From contig NC_089176.1 of NCBI RefSeq assembly GCF_947507565.1, forward strand, positions 3,162,001-3,226,000: a stretch of 64,000 nt of DNA. Reading direction: 5' to 3'. This document shows, in pieces, positions 22,903 through 34,140 of the stretch (position 1 is the stretch's first letter; each line of letters opens with the position of its first letter). This DNA comes from Oscarella lobularis. Taxonomy: Eukaryota > Porifera > Homoscleromorpha > Homosclerophorida > Oscarellidae. A model generated the notes under the pieces. That model was not told where the DNA came from. It ran no database searches and worked only from the letters and a program-made list of their open reading frames with translations. Made by a program: the position numbers and the translations under genes.

Positions 22903-24305
22903 AAATTGGTCACTGTAGGCACAGATCCAAACCGAAGCTGATGAAGCGTCTAGCTAACTCGTCACTGACTAGCAGATTAGGACCCAGAATTCAATGATCT
23001 AGAGGCTCTAATATATGGCTTGATAACCATGCTTCTTTTTTGAAGGTGCCTTTTTCGAACGATCTAATACATGGCTTCAACTCGCGTGCTTTTACTGGCT
23101 CAAGAAACCGTAATTAAGCGTTCTTTCTATTGATGCCAAGGTTCTTTCTTTGCTCTCTTCATAAGAAAACAGAGGCTGGTATTGAAGAAGCGTTTCAGCT
23201 CTTTTTCTGCAAAACGTGTGACTATTAACAAACCCCGTGTCAATCATACTCCGCTTGAAAGAGGGCGAAGTCCGAAGACTTACTAAAGGACTCAAAATCC
23301 AGACGAAAAATTCAACGAGAACAGCAAGAAAAATGACGACACGCAGAGGAATTCCAAATGGCAAATATTGATAACCCAAACGAGTTATAATGGGCTCAAA
23401 AAACTCGACCGACAAAGGTGGAGTATCATCAGTGATAAAAAAACCTTTGCCGCCGCTTGTATCTCCACCGCGCAACAGCGCGCGCATTGCGCACAAGTGA
23501 GCCCAAGCGACATTGCCAACGTACGTAAACTGCAAGACATTATGCACGTTGGATATTCGCATCATGAACCGTCCGAACAGGGTGGACGACTCAATGACTC
23601 GTATCATGCGACTATCGCCCTCGCCGTAAACCGTGGTGAAGCGAAGTGCTATTGTGGTTAATCGATCGCTGTTCGAGCGTAGAACGATTTTTTCTGCTCT
23701 CTGTTTCGTTATGCCGTATATCCCTTCATTGAGATCACTTTCTCTCGGATAGCAATCGTCCGTTTCTTCCATGTCGAATGCATCCTTTCGAGTTGTAACC
23801 GCCGCCGCCGAGCTCGAATAGATGAGGCAGCGCACCGATTCTTCCTCGGTGCAGCATTCTAGAAAATACTATTTATCCGACTACGCATTAGCACCAGGTG
23901 ACGTCATCATCATCGTGACGTCTCTCCCCTACACTAACCAACGACGTTTCGTGTGCCGTCTACGTTGACCGTGCCGTAGCGACTCCATTCCTCGGCTTCC
24001 GTCGCCGACGTGTGATTGGGAAGCTGTGAAGCGCAGTGAATGACCACTTGCATGCCCTTCACAGCTCTTTGAACCGTTTCTCGATCGGTGACGTCGCCGA
24101 CGACGCGTTCGACGACGATCGGCGAGAAATTGGAGTCGAATTTTCGCTCGGCGGGATAGGAGAGATCCAGAAGTCGGACGCGACATAGCTCGCTTGGTTC
24201 GCACTTGTCGAATATCGTTTTCAACACGCGACTACCGAGAAAACCTCCGCCGCCCGTCAGCAGAAGAGAAACCATAGTGACGCATGCGCTTGTTTGGAGG
24301 GTTCA
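22903..24305. repeat. Duplicated segment, copy 2 (3beta-HSD region)
   Basis: Partner of 9076-10480. It runs almost directly into receptor sequence at 24320, without the 1.7 kb seen in copy 1. Confidence 0.8.
23092..24275 (-). CDS. 3beta-hydroxysteroid dehydrogenase/isomerase-like oxidoreductase (intact copy)
   Basis: Two exons, 24275-23939 and 23858-23092, encode about 370 residues. An N-terminal Rossmann fold has TGGGGFLGSRVL for NAD binding and DVTDRETV; the catalytic YGITKQRAEK follows (YxxxK), and a serine-rich IYSSSAAAV strand holds the active-site serine. A hydrophobic C-terminal segment (VVIFLAVLVEFFVWIL) before PLV and the FSYEESKERTL ending resemble HSD3B7 and NSDHL-type enzymes of sterol metabolism, usually bound to the ER membrane. 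The substrate is not predictable. The 80-bp intron contains a CRE palindrome at 23899. The duplicate at 9303-10455 is frameshifted, so this is probably the functional gene. Confidence 0.85.
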
Positions 24306-24424
24306 ACTCGTGGTATTTATTTAGGACCCGGCGACGTCATCATCGTGACGTCTATGATAAAACAGTGGCGGTGACCCGGTAGTAGATCTGCTCTTGGCGG
24401 TTTGTCGGTGACGTAGTTGAAACC

Positions 24425-27318
24425 ATGTTGGAACGAACTGAAATGCTCTCCAGCGGATTCGTAGTTGCTGCTGCGTTTGCTTTTTTCGGTGCATCAATTC
24501 CAAGTCGTGCCGATCCACTTTGTCCGCAACTCGATTTCAATGTCTATGGCGCTCAGCCTGGTCCTTCAGTGGGCCCTTCAATTGATCGTCAGTTTGCTCT
24601 TTGGCAATCGTGCAATGACTCTAGCTGATTCTTCTTCTTCTCTTTCTAGCCTGGAGCATTTTTAGATCGTACTTTCTCGAGCCAACTCGGTGTCCTCATT
24701 CGCCGTCGTATTATCAGCTTCGTCACTATAGTCAGCACTGGGCCTTACGCCCCATCGAACTAATGTGCAGATGCGATTGGCCAGAATGTGCGTATTATGG
24801 CGACTGCTGCCTCGGTCGAGGAGCCAACGAGACGCAGCCGTCGTCGTACACTCTAGAAGAACGCAGGCGCCTCGTAGGCATTAGTGATATGATATAGTTG
24901 GGGGTAAAATAGACTCAAATTTAGATTAATAAAAATCGACTCACTTGCGTCAATCCGTCGTCGGAGTTGGAAGGCAGCCCCCACGTTGAAAAACTTGGCT
25001 ACGATGACCGGACAGATCTTATGATGTATCGCACGTCAAAAGAAGGCTGGTGGATGTTGAAGACTTGTGCACGTGATTGGGATCACGACAAACGCAACAG
25101 TGACTTGAGGGCGATAATTCGTCAAAATTGCGAAAATTCAACGACTCGATCTTCCTCCTTTGACGACATTCTTCATGCAATGCCCGTCAGCACAAAAAAC
25201 GTCACGTATTCAAATGTTTTCTGTGCTGTCTGCAATTTTGTTCAACCGACGATAGATCGTCTTTTCTATTGGTCGACAAGCCTTGCGTGCAATTACAATT
25301 TAGACGAGAAGCTCTTTACCGACGTGAATAAAAGACAAGAAATGTCTTCAAACGTGACGGCAAGCAACGTGACGGAGAACTGTGTCGTCGGCTATTTTAT
25401 ACCACCTCGAAATGTCTCGGCACGACAGTGTCAGCTGGAGACGATTTCGACGTGCTTGACTCGAGAAGAGCTGAGTGCCCGTCTTGTTACAAACGTATCC
25501 GAATCAAAATACACGTGCTTGAAGTCAAGATGTCAAGAATTCGTCGAATACGAACGCTTCAACCCGACTTACAAAAATCGCTTCTGTGCTCTTTGCACGG
25601 GAGTGGACACAAGAAATTTTGACCAAGCGTATGGTGATAGAGCCGGCATAGAGCGTCCACAACCGCTGGATCGTTGGCAATGTATCGGTTGCAGGTCATT
25701 CGCGTCGATATTGAATTTTTCACCTAAGGGCGATATCATGTTGCTTGGCAAGAAGACGGTTTCCGTTCTGAAGACTTGTCCTGTTGGCAAAGTATACTTT
25801 AAGAATGCTTGTATTTCTCTCTTTTGTTCAGGTGATTTGGAACTAGTTGGATCCGAATGCCGAGCTCCTCGTTACCTTACAGTTCAATTAATCCTGTATG
25901 CAAATAACACGGGTGGAGAGTTGAAGCGTGCACACCACAACGATACAGTGAATCGAGTCGCTCAATCGCTTCTTGCTTTCGTCCGAAATTTGACGGTTGC
26001 TAACTCGACTTTCCACGTAGTCAACAATTCAGTCAAAGTCTTCATTATTGCGAAGGCAAGCGCGTCTGTGACGGTTTCTAATTGGGAGAAGATTCAGTCT
26101 AAAATCCTTCAATTCAATTTAACATTCGTATCCAATTCCATCCTGTTCAGCAGCGAACCAATCAAACGGGAACACATAACGATAACGATAAAGCCGACAC
26201 TCGCTCCCATCATTTGTAGCGCCTACATTCGACTAAATTCCTCCCAATACACCAAAACGACAAACAATTCAATCATTGACCTAGCCACTGGCCAGACCCT
26301 GAACTCAACCGAATACATCAAAGAAGAAAATGATACGATTCTGCGATGCAACCTTTACAAAGCCGCCTTCAATACGACAATAATCGTCAAGACGTGGCAA
26401 TATGACTCGCTAGGCGTCACGCTAACAATCGTGAGCAGTGCCTTCTCCATCGTCTCCTGCTACCTTCTCTTGGTCACCTATTTCCTATTTTCAAAATTGA
26501 GAAATTATGCTGGTCTCTGCATCATGAGCTACGCTTTCGCTTTAGGCACCTTCTACGTCTTTCTAATATTTGGTGCCGGACTAGTGAACAACAAAGCGAC
26601 TTGCACGGCAATGGGATTCATTCTGCACTTCTTCACCTTGTCGCATCTCACGTGGTCTACCGTGCTTGCTGTCAATCTTGTGAACTTATTTGTTGTCAAA
26701 CGAATGCAAAATCCCACGTCTTCCGGAGGACAGTTAATTTGGAAAAAATTCATTTTCGCCTCCCTATATTCCTGGGGACTACCGATGGTGATCTGTTTAA
26801 TCTGTACCATTCTGATCTATACCACCGATATGGATATTTCCTATGCTTCGACCACTGTTTGCTGGCTTCAAGGCAGCCGACTTGCATCCATTTTGGCCGT
26901 GGCAATTCCTGGCGCAATTGCTCTTGTTGTGAATCTGAGCTGTTATATCGGATTGGCTGTAGTTCTGAGCAGAGATCTGAAAGCCACTCAGAATGTTTCA
27001 CAGAAATCCAAAATTTTGAAATTGAAGAAAAAGTGCCGCGTATTTTTGGGGCTATTCTGTCTGCTCGGACTGACGTTAGGTTTTGCTTGGATTGCTGCAT
27101 TCGTTGGAAAGGAGTGGCTATGGTATATTTTTTTCGTGGCCAACATGACGCAGGCAATTGTCATATTTTTCGTATTTGTCGTCAGCCAAAAAACGCGAGC
27201 GTTGTACAAGGAGAAATTCCGTGCTAAGCACTGGCAGTTGCCATCAAGCAATCAATCTGAAAGTACAAAAACGTCGACGGTGAATAAAACAGACACAATG
27301 GCGATGGCGAAAATTTAG
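24425..27318 (+). CDS. Somatomedin-B-like domain 7TM receptor, type 1, copy 2
   Basis: Exons: 24425 (or ATG at 24443) to 24587, 24650-24873 and 24925-27318. Architecture matches the copy at 12310: signal peptide, SMB-like CRCDWPECAYYGDCC, long glycosylated Cys-rich ectodomain, 7TM and cytoplasmic tail ending MAMAKI. Most differences from copy 1 are single substitutions, concentrated around ectodomain residues after NFDQAY, where copy 1 reads NFDHAYKGGLYGRK. This short hypervariable patch could mark a ligand-contact region; that is inference. Confidence 0.85.
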
Positions 27319-27769
27319 CCGAAAAATCAGATTGACACAAAGGAATAGCCCACTTCGAACTTTTGTTGTTAGTTTCTGTGCATGCACTTATTGTTCGTAT
27401 GTTTCACTCTCGATTTTGTTTGCACTCTCTCTGATGTCAAGTGACCACAGCAACCGGAGCTAGGACTCAGAGACTGATTGATACGGAAATCTCACCCCAA
27501 CGTCTCACGCCTCTGCAATTCACTACGAAATTTTCCAAAATTACAAGAGGCAGGCTAAAATACCGTAGACTCTTAGAGATTCCTAACCAGCAGTCAGAAT
27601 GACGAGCAAACAATGCCATCACGAGGCAAAATTGCTTGAACCAACAAAACTGCCTCTGAGGCAGACCCGCCTATCATACCGACTCTGACATCATGCCCCG
27701 ACCCCTGACCCTGGCACCGTTCTCAAAAAGAGCTTTACCTGAGCTGCACTCACTCATTTTCCGCGCAGC

Positions 27770-27946
27770 ACAACGGATAAGTGCACTTGTTCTCTGCATC
27801 ATCTCGTGTACAGTAATCGTTGCGACTACTTTTAGTACGCCGACCGAGTCGTCGACGACGACAAATGTGCCGCCAACTACACCGATGCCGCCAAAAGTTT
27901 TCTTTCCCACCACCGACGACATGGACTTTCGGTACGTTCTCGAACT
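27770..27946 (+). pseudogene. Peroxidase 5'-exon fragment, copy 2
   Basis: Same fragment as at 15661, but the eight bases holding the start codon and next codons are missing: CAGCACAA runs straight into CGGATAAGTGCAC. It breaks at the same point (after RYVLE) into receptor exon 1-like sequence. Non-functional remnant. Confidence 0.85.
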
Positions 27947-28285
27947 GAAATGCTCTTCATCGGATTCGTAGTTGCTGCTGCGTTTGCTTTTTTTTTTTCG
28001 GTTTTGCATTGATCGTCAATTTGCTCTTTGGGAATCACATTCAGATTGATGCGGCCCAAAACATTCCTCGGCTTCCGTGACCAATCTGGAACTCGCTAGG
28101 TTTGCACTTGGTCGACTATCAGCGTATTCAACACGCAAATGCCTCTGCCGCCCGTCAGCAGGAGAGGCTCTATATACATATAAATATATATATATCAAGT
28201 TGCGCGTCATTCATCCGGTAGTATCCGCATTTATCTGGTACTTGACGGTCAGTACGTGTGGCGTCGTTGAAACGAACTGCATGAA

Positions 28286-31095
28286 ATGCTCTCCTGCGGC
28301 TTCGAAGTTGCTGCCGCTGCGTTTGCTTTCCTCAGTTTATCATTGCTTCGTGCCGATCCACTTTGTCCGGAACTCGACTTCAACGTCTACGGCGTGCAGC
28401 CCAAGGACAGTAACATTTCCGACTCTTCAATTGCCTCTCGCATTGATCGTCAGTTTGCATACCCTCTGGCATGAGAGGACTATAACTATAATTGGTCTCT
28501 CTTTTTTCCTAGCCAGGTATTTTCTGAAGCCAACTCAGTGTCCTCATTCGCCGTCGTATTATTATTACAATGGTCGGGGCGTGGCCCCAAGCGAATCAAC
28601 GTGCAGATGCGATTGGCCAGAATGCGCGTATTACGGCGACTGCTGCCTCGGCCGAGGAACCAACGAGACGCAGCCGCCGTTGTACACTCTAGAAGAACAC
28701 AGGCGCCTCGTAAGCGTGATATGATAGTTTGGTATATAAAGAGACATATTAAATTAAAATTTAGATTGATAAAGATCGACTCGTGTGCGTCAATCCGTCG
28801 TCGGAGTTGAAAGACGTCCAGGTTGAAGTAGTTCCCCATGATTATGATTATGATGAGGATGATTGGAGAGACATTACGTCTAACCGGGCATCAAAAAAAG
28901 GCTGGTGGATGTTGAAGACTTGTGCTCCTGATTGGGATCCCAACGAAAGCAAAAGTAACTTGAGGACAGCTATTCGTCAAGAATGCGAAAATGTAACGAC
29001 TCGATCTTCCTCCTTTGACGACATTCTGCTTACAATGCCAGTCAGTACAAAAAACGTCACGTATTCAAATGTTTTTTGTGCTGTCTGCAACTTTGTTCAA
29101 TTAACAACAGATCATGTTTTTTATTGGCCGACAAGACGTGCTTGTTATAAGGTGAATGAAAAACAAAGAATGTCGTCAGATGGGACTGCGATCAACGTGA
29201 CGGAGAACTGTTTAGTTGGCTATTTTCTACCTCCTGAAAATGTCTCGGTGCGACAGTGTCAGCCTATGACTTCGACATGCTTGACTCGAGAAGAGTTGAA
29301 CATATCTGAATCAAAATACGCGTGCTTGAAGTCAAGATGCCAAGAGTTTGTTGAATACGAATGCTTTCACCCAACTTACAAAAATCGTTTCTGTGCTCTT
29401 TGCAGGAGAGAAAAAACCAAATATTTTGACGACGCGTATCATAGTGGCGTCTGTCCTCTTACTTCCAGGGGTTGTACTGGCTGCACTCCACTCGCAGCAA
29501 TATTGAACTTTTCCCCTAATGGCAATATGATGTTGCGTGACTCGAAGACAACGGTTTTTGTTTTGAAGACTTGCCCTGTTGGCAAAGTATCAAAGTCTTG
29601 CATTCCTCTTGTTTGTTCGAGTGATTTAGAACTAGTTGGATTGGAGTGCCGAGCTCCTCGTTACCTTACCGTTCAAATAATCCTGTATGCAAATAGTACG
29701 GATGGAGAGTTGAAGCGTGCACACCACAACAATACGGTGAATCGCGTCACTCGATCGCTTCTTGCTTTCGTCCGAAATTTGACGTTTATTAACTCGAGTG
29801 TTCACGTAGTCAACAATTCAGTTCGAGTCGTCATTACCGCAAAGGCAAGCGCATCTGTGACGGTTTCTAATTGGGAGAAGATTCAGTCTAAAATCCTTCT
29901 ATTCAATTTAACATTTATATCAAATTCCATCCTGTTCAGCAGCGAACTGATCAAACGGGAACACATAACGATAAAGCCGACACGTGCTCCAATCATCTGT
30001 AGCGCTTACATTCGACTAAATTCCTCCCAATACACCAAAACGGCAAACAATTCAATCCTAGACCTAGCCACTGGCCAGACCCTGAACTCGACCGAATACA
30101 TCGTAGAAGAAAATGATACGATTTTGCGATGCAACCCTTACGAAGCCGCTTTCAATACGACAATAATCGTCAAGACGTGGCAATATGACTCGCTAGGCGT
30201 CACTCTAACGATCGTGAGCAGCGCCTTCTCCATCGTCTCCTGCTACCTTCTGTTGTTCACCTATTTCCTATTTTCAAAACTGAGAAACTATGCTGGTCTC
30301 TGCATCATGAGCTACGCTTTCGCTTTAGGCACCTTCTACGTCTTTCTAATATTTGGTGCCGGACTAGTGAACAAGGCGACTTGCACGGCAATGGGATTCG
30401 TTCTGCACTTCTTCACCTTGTCGCATCTCACGTGGTCTACCGTGCTTGCTGTCAATCTTGTGAACTTATTTGTTGTTAAACGAATGCAAAATCCCGCGTC
30501 GTCTGGGCAGTTAATTTGGAAAAAATTCCTTTTCGCCTCCCTATATGCCTGGGGACTACCACTGGTCATCTGTTTAGCCTGTACCATTCTGATCTATACG
30601 ACCAACATGGATATTGCCTATGCTTCGACCACCGTTTGCTGGCTTCAAGGGAGTAGACTTGCATCTATTTTGGCCGTGGCAATTCCTGGCGCAGTTGCTC
30701 TTGTTGTGAATCTGAGCTGTTATATCGGATTGGCTGTAGTTCTGAGCAGAGATCTGAAAGCCACACAGAATGTTTCACAAAAATCCAAAATGTTGAAATT
30801 GAAGAAAAAGTGCCGCGTATTTTTGGGGCTATTCTGTCTGCTCGGACTGACGTTAGGTTTTGCTTGGATTGCTGCATTCGCGGGAAAGGAGTGGTTATGG
30901 TATATTTTTTTCGCAGCTAACATAACGCAGGCAATCGTCATATTCTTTGTATTCGTCGTGAGCCAAAAAACGCGAGCGTTGTACAAGAAGAAATTCCGTG
31001 CTAAGCACTGGCAGTTGCCATCAAGCAATCAATCTGAAAGTACAAAAACGTCGATGGTGAATAAAACAGACTCAATGGCTATGGCGAAAATTTAG
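28286..31095 (+). CDS. Somatomedin-B-like domain 7TM receptor, type 2 (intact)
   Basis: Exons 28286-28448, 28513-28709 and 28765-31095. The signal peptide starts MLSCGFEVAAAAFAFL; the SMB-like motif in exon 2 is identical to type 1. Exon 3 begins with an acidic stretch (HDYDYDEDDW) absent from type 1, then the Cys-rich ectodomain, seven helices and a tail. Type 2 has a shorter ectodomain than type 1, but the membrane part is nearly identical between types, suggesting gene conversion of the 7TM region or strong constraint. It is a family-B/Methuselah-like receptor of unknown ligand. Confidence 0.85.
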
Positions 31096-31692
31096 ATTGA
31101 CACAAAAGAAAGCCCAGTTTAGTTTCTGTGCATGAACTCATCGTTTGTATTTCACTCTCGGTTTCGTTTGCACTCTCTGATGTAAACTGCACGCTGGAAG
31201 TTATGTTATAAGAACAAAGTATATGCCAGCGGTCAAGTGACCACAGTAACCGGAGCTAGGTCGATGACGCATGTACCTAATTCCTTTGTGCGTCATAGTC
31301 GAACGACCGTACGAACTTACGGCTAAATAAGGAACGCCTTTGTTTCCTTCAGGTGAGTGAAGCGGATTTGGTGTAGCCGATACTGATTGATACGGAAATC
31401 TCACCAACGTCTCCACGCCTCCGCTATTCGCTACGAAATTTTCCAAAATTGCAAGAGGCAGGCTAAAAACCCGTTGGCTCTTAGAGATTCCTAACCAGCG
31501 GTCAGCATAATGTGCTATCAATGCCATCACGACTCGTCGAGGCAAAAGTGCTCAAAAATGCCTCTGAGGCAGACCCGCCTATCATACTGACTCTGACATC
31601 ATGCACCGACCCCTGACCCTGGCACCGTTCTCAAAAAGAGCTTTACCTGAGCTAGGCGGACAGTGCACTCACTCATTTTCCGCGCAGCACAA
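31096..31692. promoter_or_regulatory. Peroxidase upstream region with an inverted repeat
   Basis: No gene seen. The sequence is related to 15201-15660 and 27319-27760, plus an insert holding an inverted repeat: TCGATGACGCA at 31261 and TGCGTCATAGTCGA ending at 31302, an 11-nt arm with a 3-nt bulge and about 17 nt of loop. The arms contain TGACGCA, close to AP-1/CREB-type sites. Regulatory role is inferred. Confidence 0.4.
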
Positions 31693-33858
31693 ATGTCTTG
31701 GATAAGTGCACTTGTTCTCTGCATCATCTCGGCTACAGCAATCGTTGCGACTACTTTTAGTACGCCGACCGAGTCGTCGACGACAACAAATGTGCCGCCA
31801 ACTACACCGATGCCGCCAAAAGTTTTCTTTCCCACCACCGACGACATGGATTTTCGGTACGTTCTCGAAAAACTAGGGCGAGTCGACGCGTGGAACGGCA
31901 CCACCGGCCAAATCGACTGCGACAAAATCGTCGCCGATAACACGGTCGACGGCAAAGAATTCCCGTCGATCGACGGCCTCTGCAATAACCTCGCCCATCC
32001 TTTCTGGGGAGCGACGAAGGCTCCGTTCGCGCGCATGACCGGCACTCACTACGGCGGCGACGGAATGAACGACCCGACGACGGAACGTCTCGGCCGTCCG
32101 CTGCCGAACGCGAGAAACGTATCGGTGTCGTACGACTTCGGACGAACGATTTTCGATCACCAGCACTCGTTTCTCATCGCCGAATTCGGCCACTTCGTCG
32201 CGCACGACGTATCGAAGAAGTCGGGCGGGTCGAACGTGAATTGTAAGAAAGATCGAGCGAATCCGATCTGTTTCGACATTCCGGTGCCGCCGAACGATCA
32301 TCAATTCGGCGCCGGTCAACCGAACGAAGCATTTCGAACCCCCTATCTCGAGCTCAAACGATCGGGAACGGTGAAACTCGTCAAAGGAGCCAAACAAGCG
32401 CGACAGCAATTCAACGACAACACGGGTCTCGTCGACGCGTCGGCCGTCTACGGATCGAACGTCGACACGGCGATGAGTCTGCGTCGACTGAGCGACGCCG
32501 ATCTGCTCGCCTTTCACGATCGAGCGGGTAAAGAGTTCTTGCCGTTCGACGCGGGTTTCAGCGGAAAGTTGAGCGCAAAATGCCAGGGTCAGCTCCCGCT
32601 CTGCTATCACGCCGGCGACTCGCGCGCGACCCAGTCGACGACGCTCGCAATGGTGCATGGACTCTGGCTACGACTGCACAATCGCATCGTCGTCGAACTA
32701 AAAGGGCTGAATTCGCATTGGAGTGAGGAGCGAGTGTATAGGGAAGCGCGGCAGATTGTCGCCGCGTTGCTTCAACGCGTCGTCTATGAGGAGTACGTGC
32801 CGGCGCTTCTCGGAAAGCGCGTCGTCGACGCGATGCTTCCGTCGTACGGCGGCTACAACGAGTCCGTCGATCCGACGATTTTTATCGAGTTCGTGAGCGC
32901 CGCTTTTCGCATGGGTCACAGTCAAATGGTCAGCCGAATCGATTTGCTCGATCCGGACTATACGCCGATCGGCGAACTTCTCCTGCGCGACGATTTCAAA
33001 CAGGCAGGGCGTTACTACTTGGAGCCGAAGGCTTCCTTTGATAACTACATGCGCGGTCTTCTCGGAAAAAAGGCGTACGAAGTGGATCGTTTCACGACGA
33101 AAGAACTGAACGATTACCTTTTCCAGCCGGTCGACGCGACGGGACGACCGAACGGTCCCGCCGACGATCTGACGGCGGTCACGATCCAACGCGGACGCGA
33201 TCACGGTCTTCCCAGTTGGCTCGTCATGAAGAACATCGCCGTCGATTATTTCAAGACGGCGAACGTCAGGGTGCCGAATCCCATCATGGAGGATGGACGC
33301 GAAAGGCGACTTCTCGCCATCTACGGCGACATGGGACGCATCGACTTGTACGTCGGCGGCGTTTCGGAGACGCACATGCCGAAGAGCGAACTAGGTCCGA
33401 CCTTCTCCTACATCGTCGCCAAGCAATTCTTGCACAGTCGCGACGGTGACAGGTTCTTTTACAAGAATCCCGGCGTTTTCATGCCGAGTCAAGAGAGGGC
33501 GATCGACGCGACGACGTTGGCGGCGATCATATGCTACGTGGCGGACAACCCGGATACGATGAAGGTTCAGGCTAATGCGTTCGACTTCGCTAAGAACGAT
33601 CAGCGTCAATACTGCTCGGACCTACTCACTACAAACGGTTTGGATCTGAAACCTTGGAAAGGTGGGTTAGAGGCTCGTCGAAGAGGATAATTAATTATTT
33701 AATTAATTAATTGAATTCTTTTTCTTCTTCCAGAACTTCCGTGTGCTGACGAGTATTCCACTGCGGTGTGCGATCGGTGGAAGTCTTCGGGTGGTTGCAG
33801 TCTGCGGGACGAGGAGATGAGCGTGAAGAAATGTCGAAAGACGTGTCGCAAGTGCTGA
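31693..33858 (+). CDS. Secreted animal haem peroxidase with C-terminal ShKT domain
   Basis: Two exons: 31693-33661 and 33734-33858. The ATG at 31693 starts a signal peptide (MSWISALVLCIISATAIV), followed by a Thr/Pro-rich linker. The body is an animal peroxidase (peroxidasin/myeloperoxidase superfamily): distal-side FGHFVAHD, proximal-side FRMGHSQM, and TIQRGRDHGLPSW. The second exon encodes a six-cysteine ShKT domain (C-x8-C-x8-C-x11-C-x3-C-x2-C) ending in KCRKTCRKC. Peroxidase-ShKT fusions are known in invertebrates and are usually linked to matrix cross-linking or defence; which applies here cannot be told. No IG, LRR or VWC domain is present. Upstream fragments of this gene lie inside the duplicated receptor block. 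Confidence 0.92.
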
Positions 33859-34140
33859 TGAGAGGAAGGAAAGGAAACTTCGTGTCCGTGGTGTACTGTA
33901 TTAGCGACTTTTGCTCCGTGTGCTCGTAGCTTCGATTTCTTTTCTTCGCTGCGGCGTTTCTAATCTTGCCGAATTCCTGCTTTAAACGTAGAAAACCGAT
34001 TTTCAGTCTTCAGTGCAGTCCGGTGTCCGTGGCAGTCCGTGCAGTCCGCAGCGAGGCGTCGTCCACGCTCTTCTTTTGTTTTCTTATACGGGTCGTTAGA
34101 CGGAAGTTTCTGGCCTTCGCTTCCCGTACAAACCAAACAA

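Larger units (their letters stand above)
24320..30448. repeat. Duplicated segment, copy 2 (receptor pair)
   Basis: Partner of 12190-18329. It continues beyond the breakpoint into the rest of the intact type-2 receptor and the peroxidase. Confidence 0.85.

Noticed and set aside
31873-33375. Long - strand open frames opposite the peroxidase.
   Set aside because: Arg/Val-rich antisense readings caused by codon bias in the GC-rich peroxidase; no motifs or start context.
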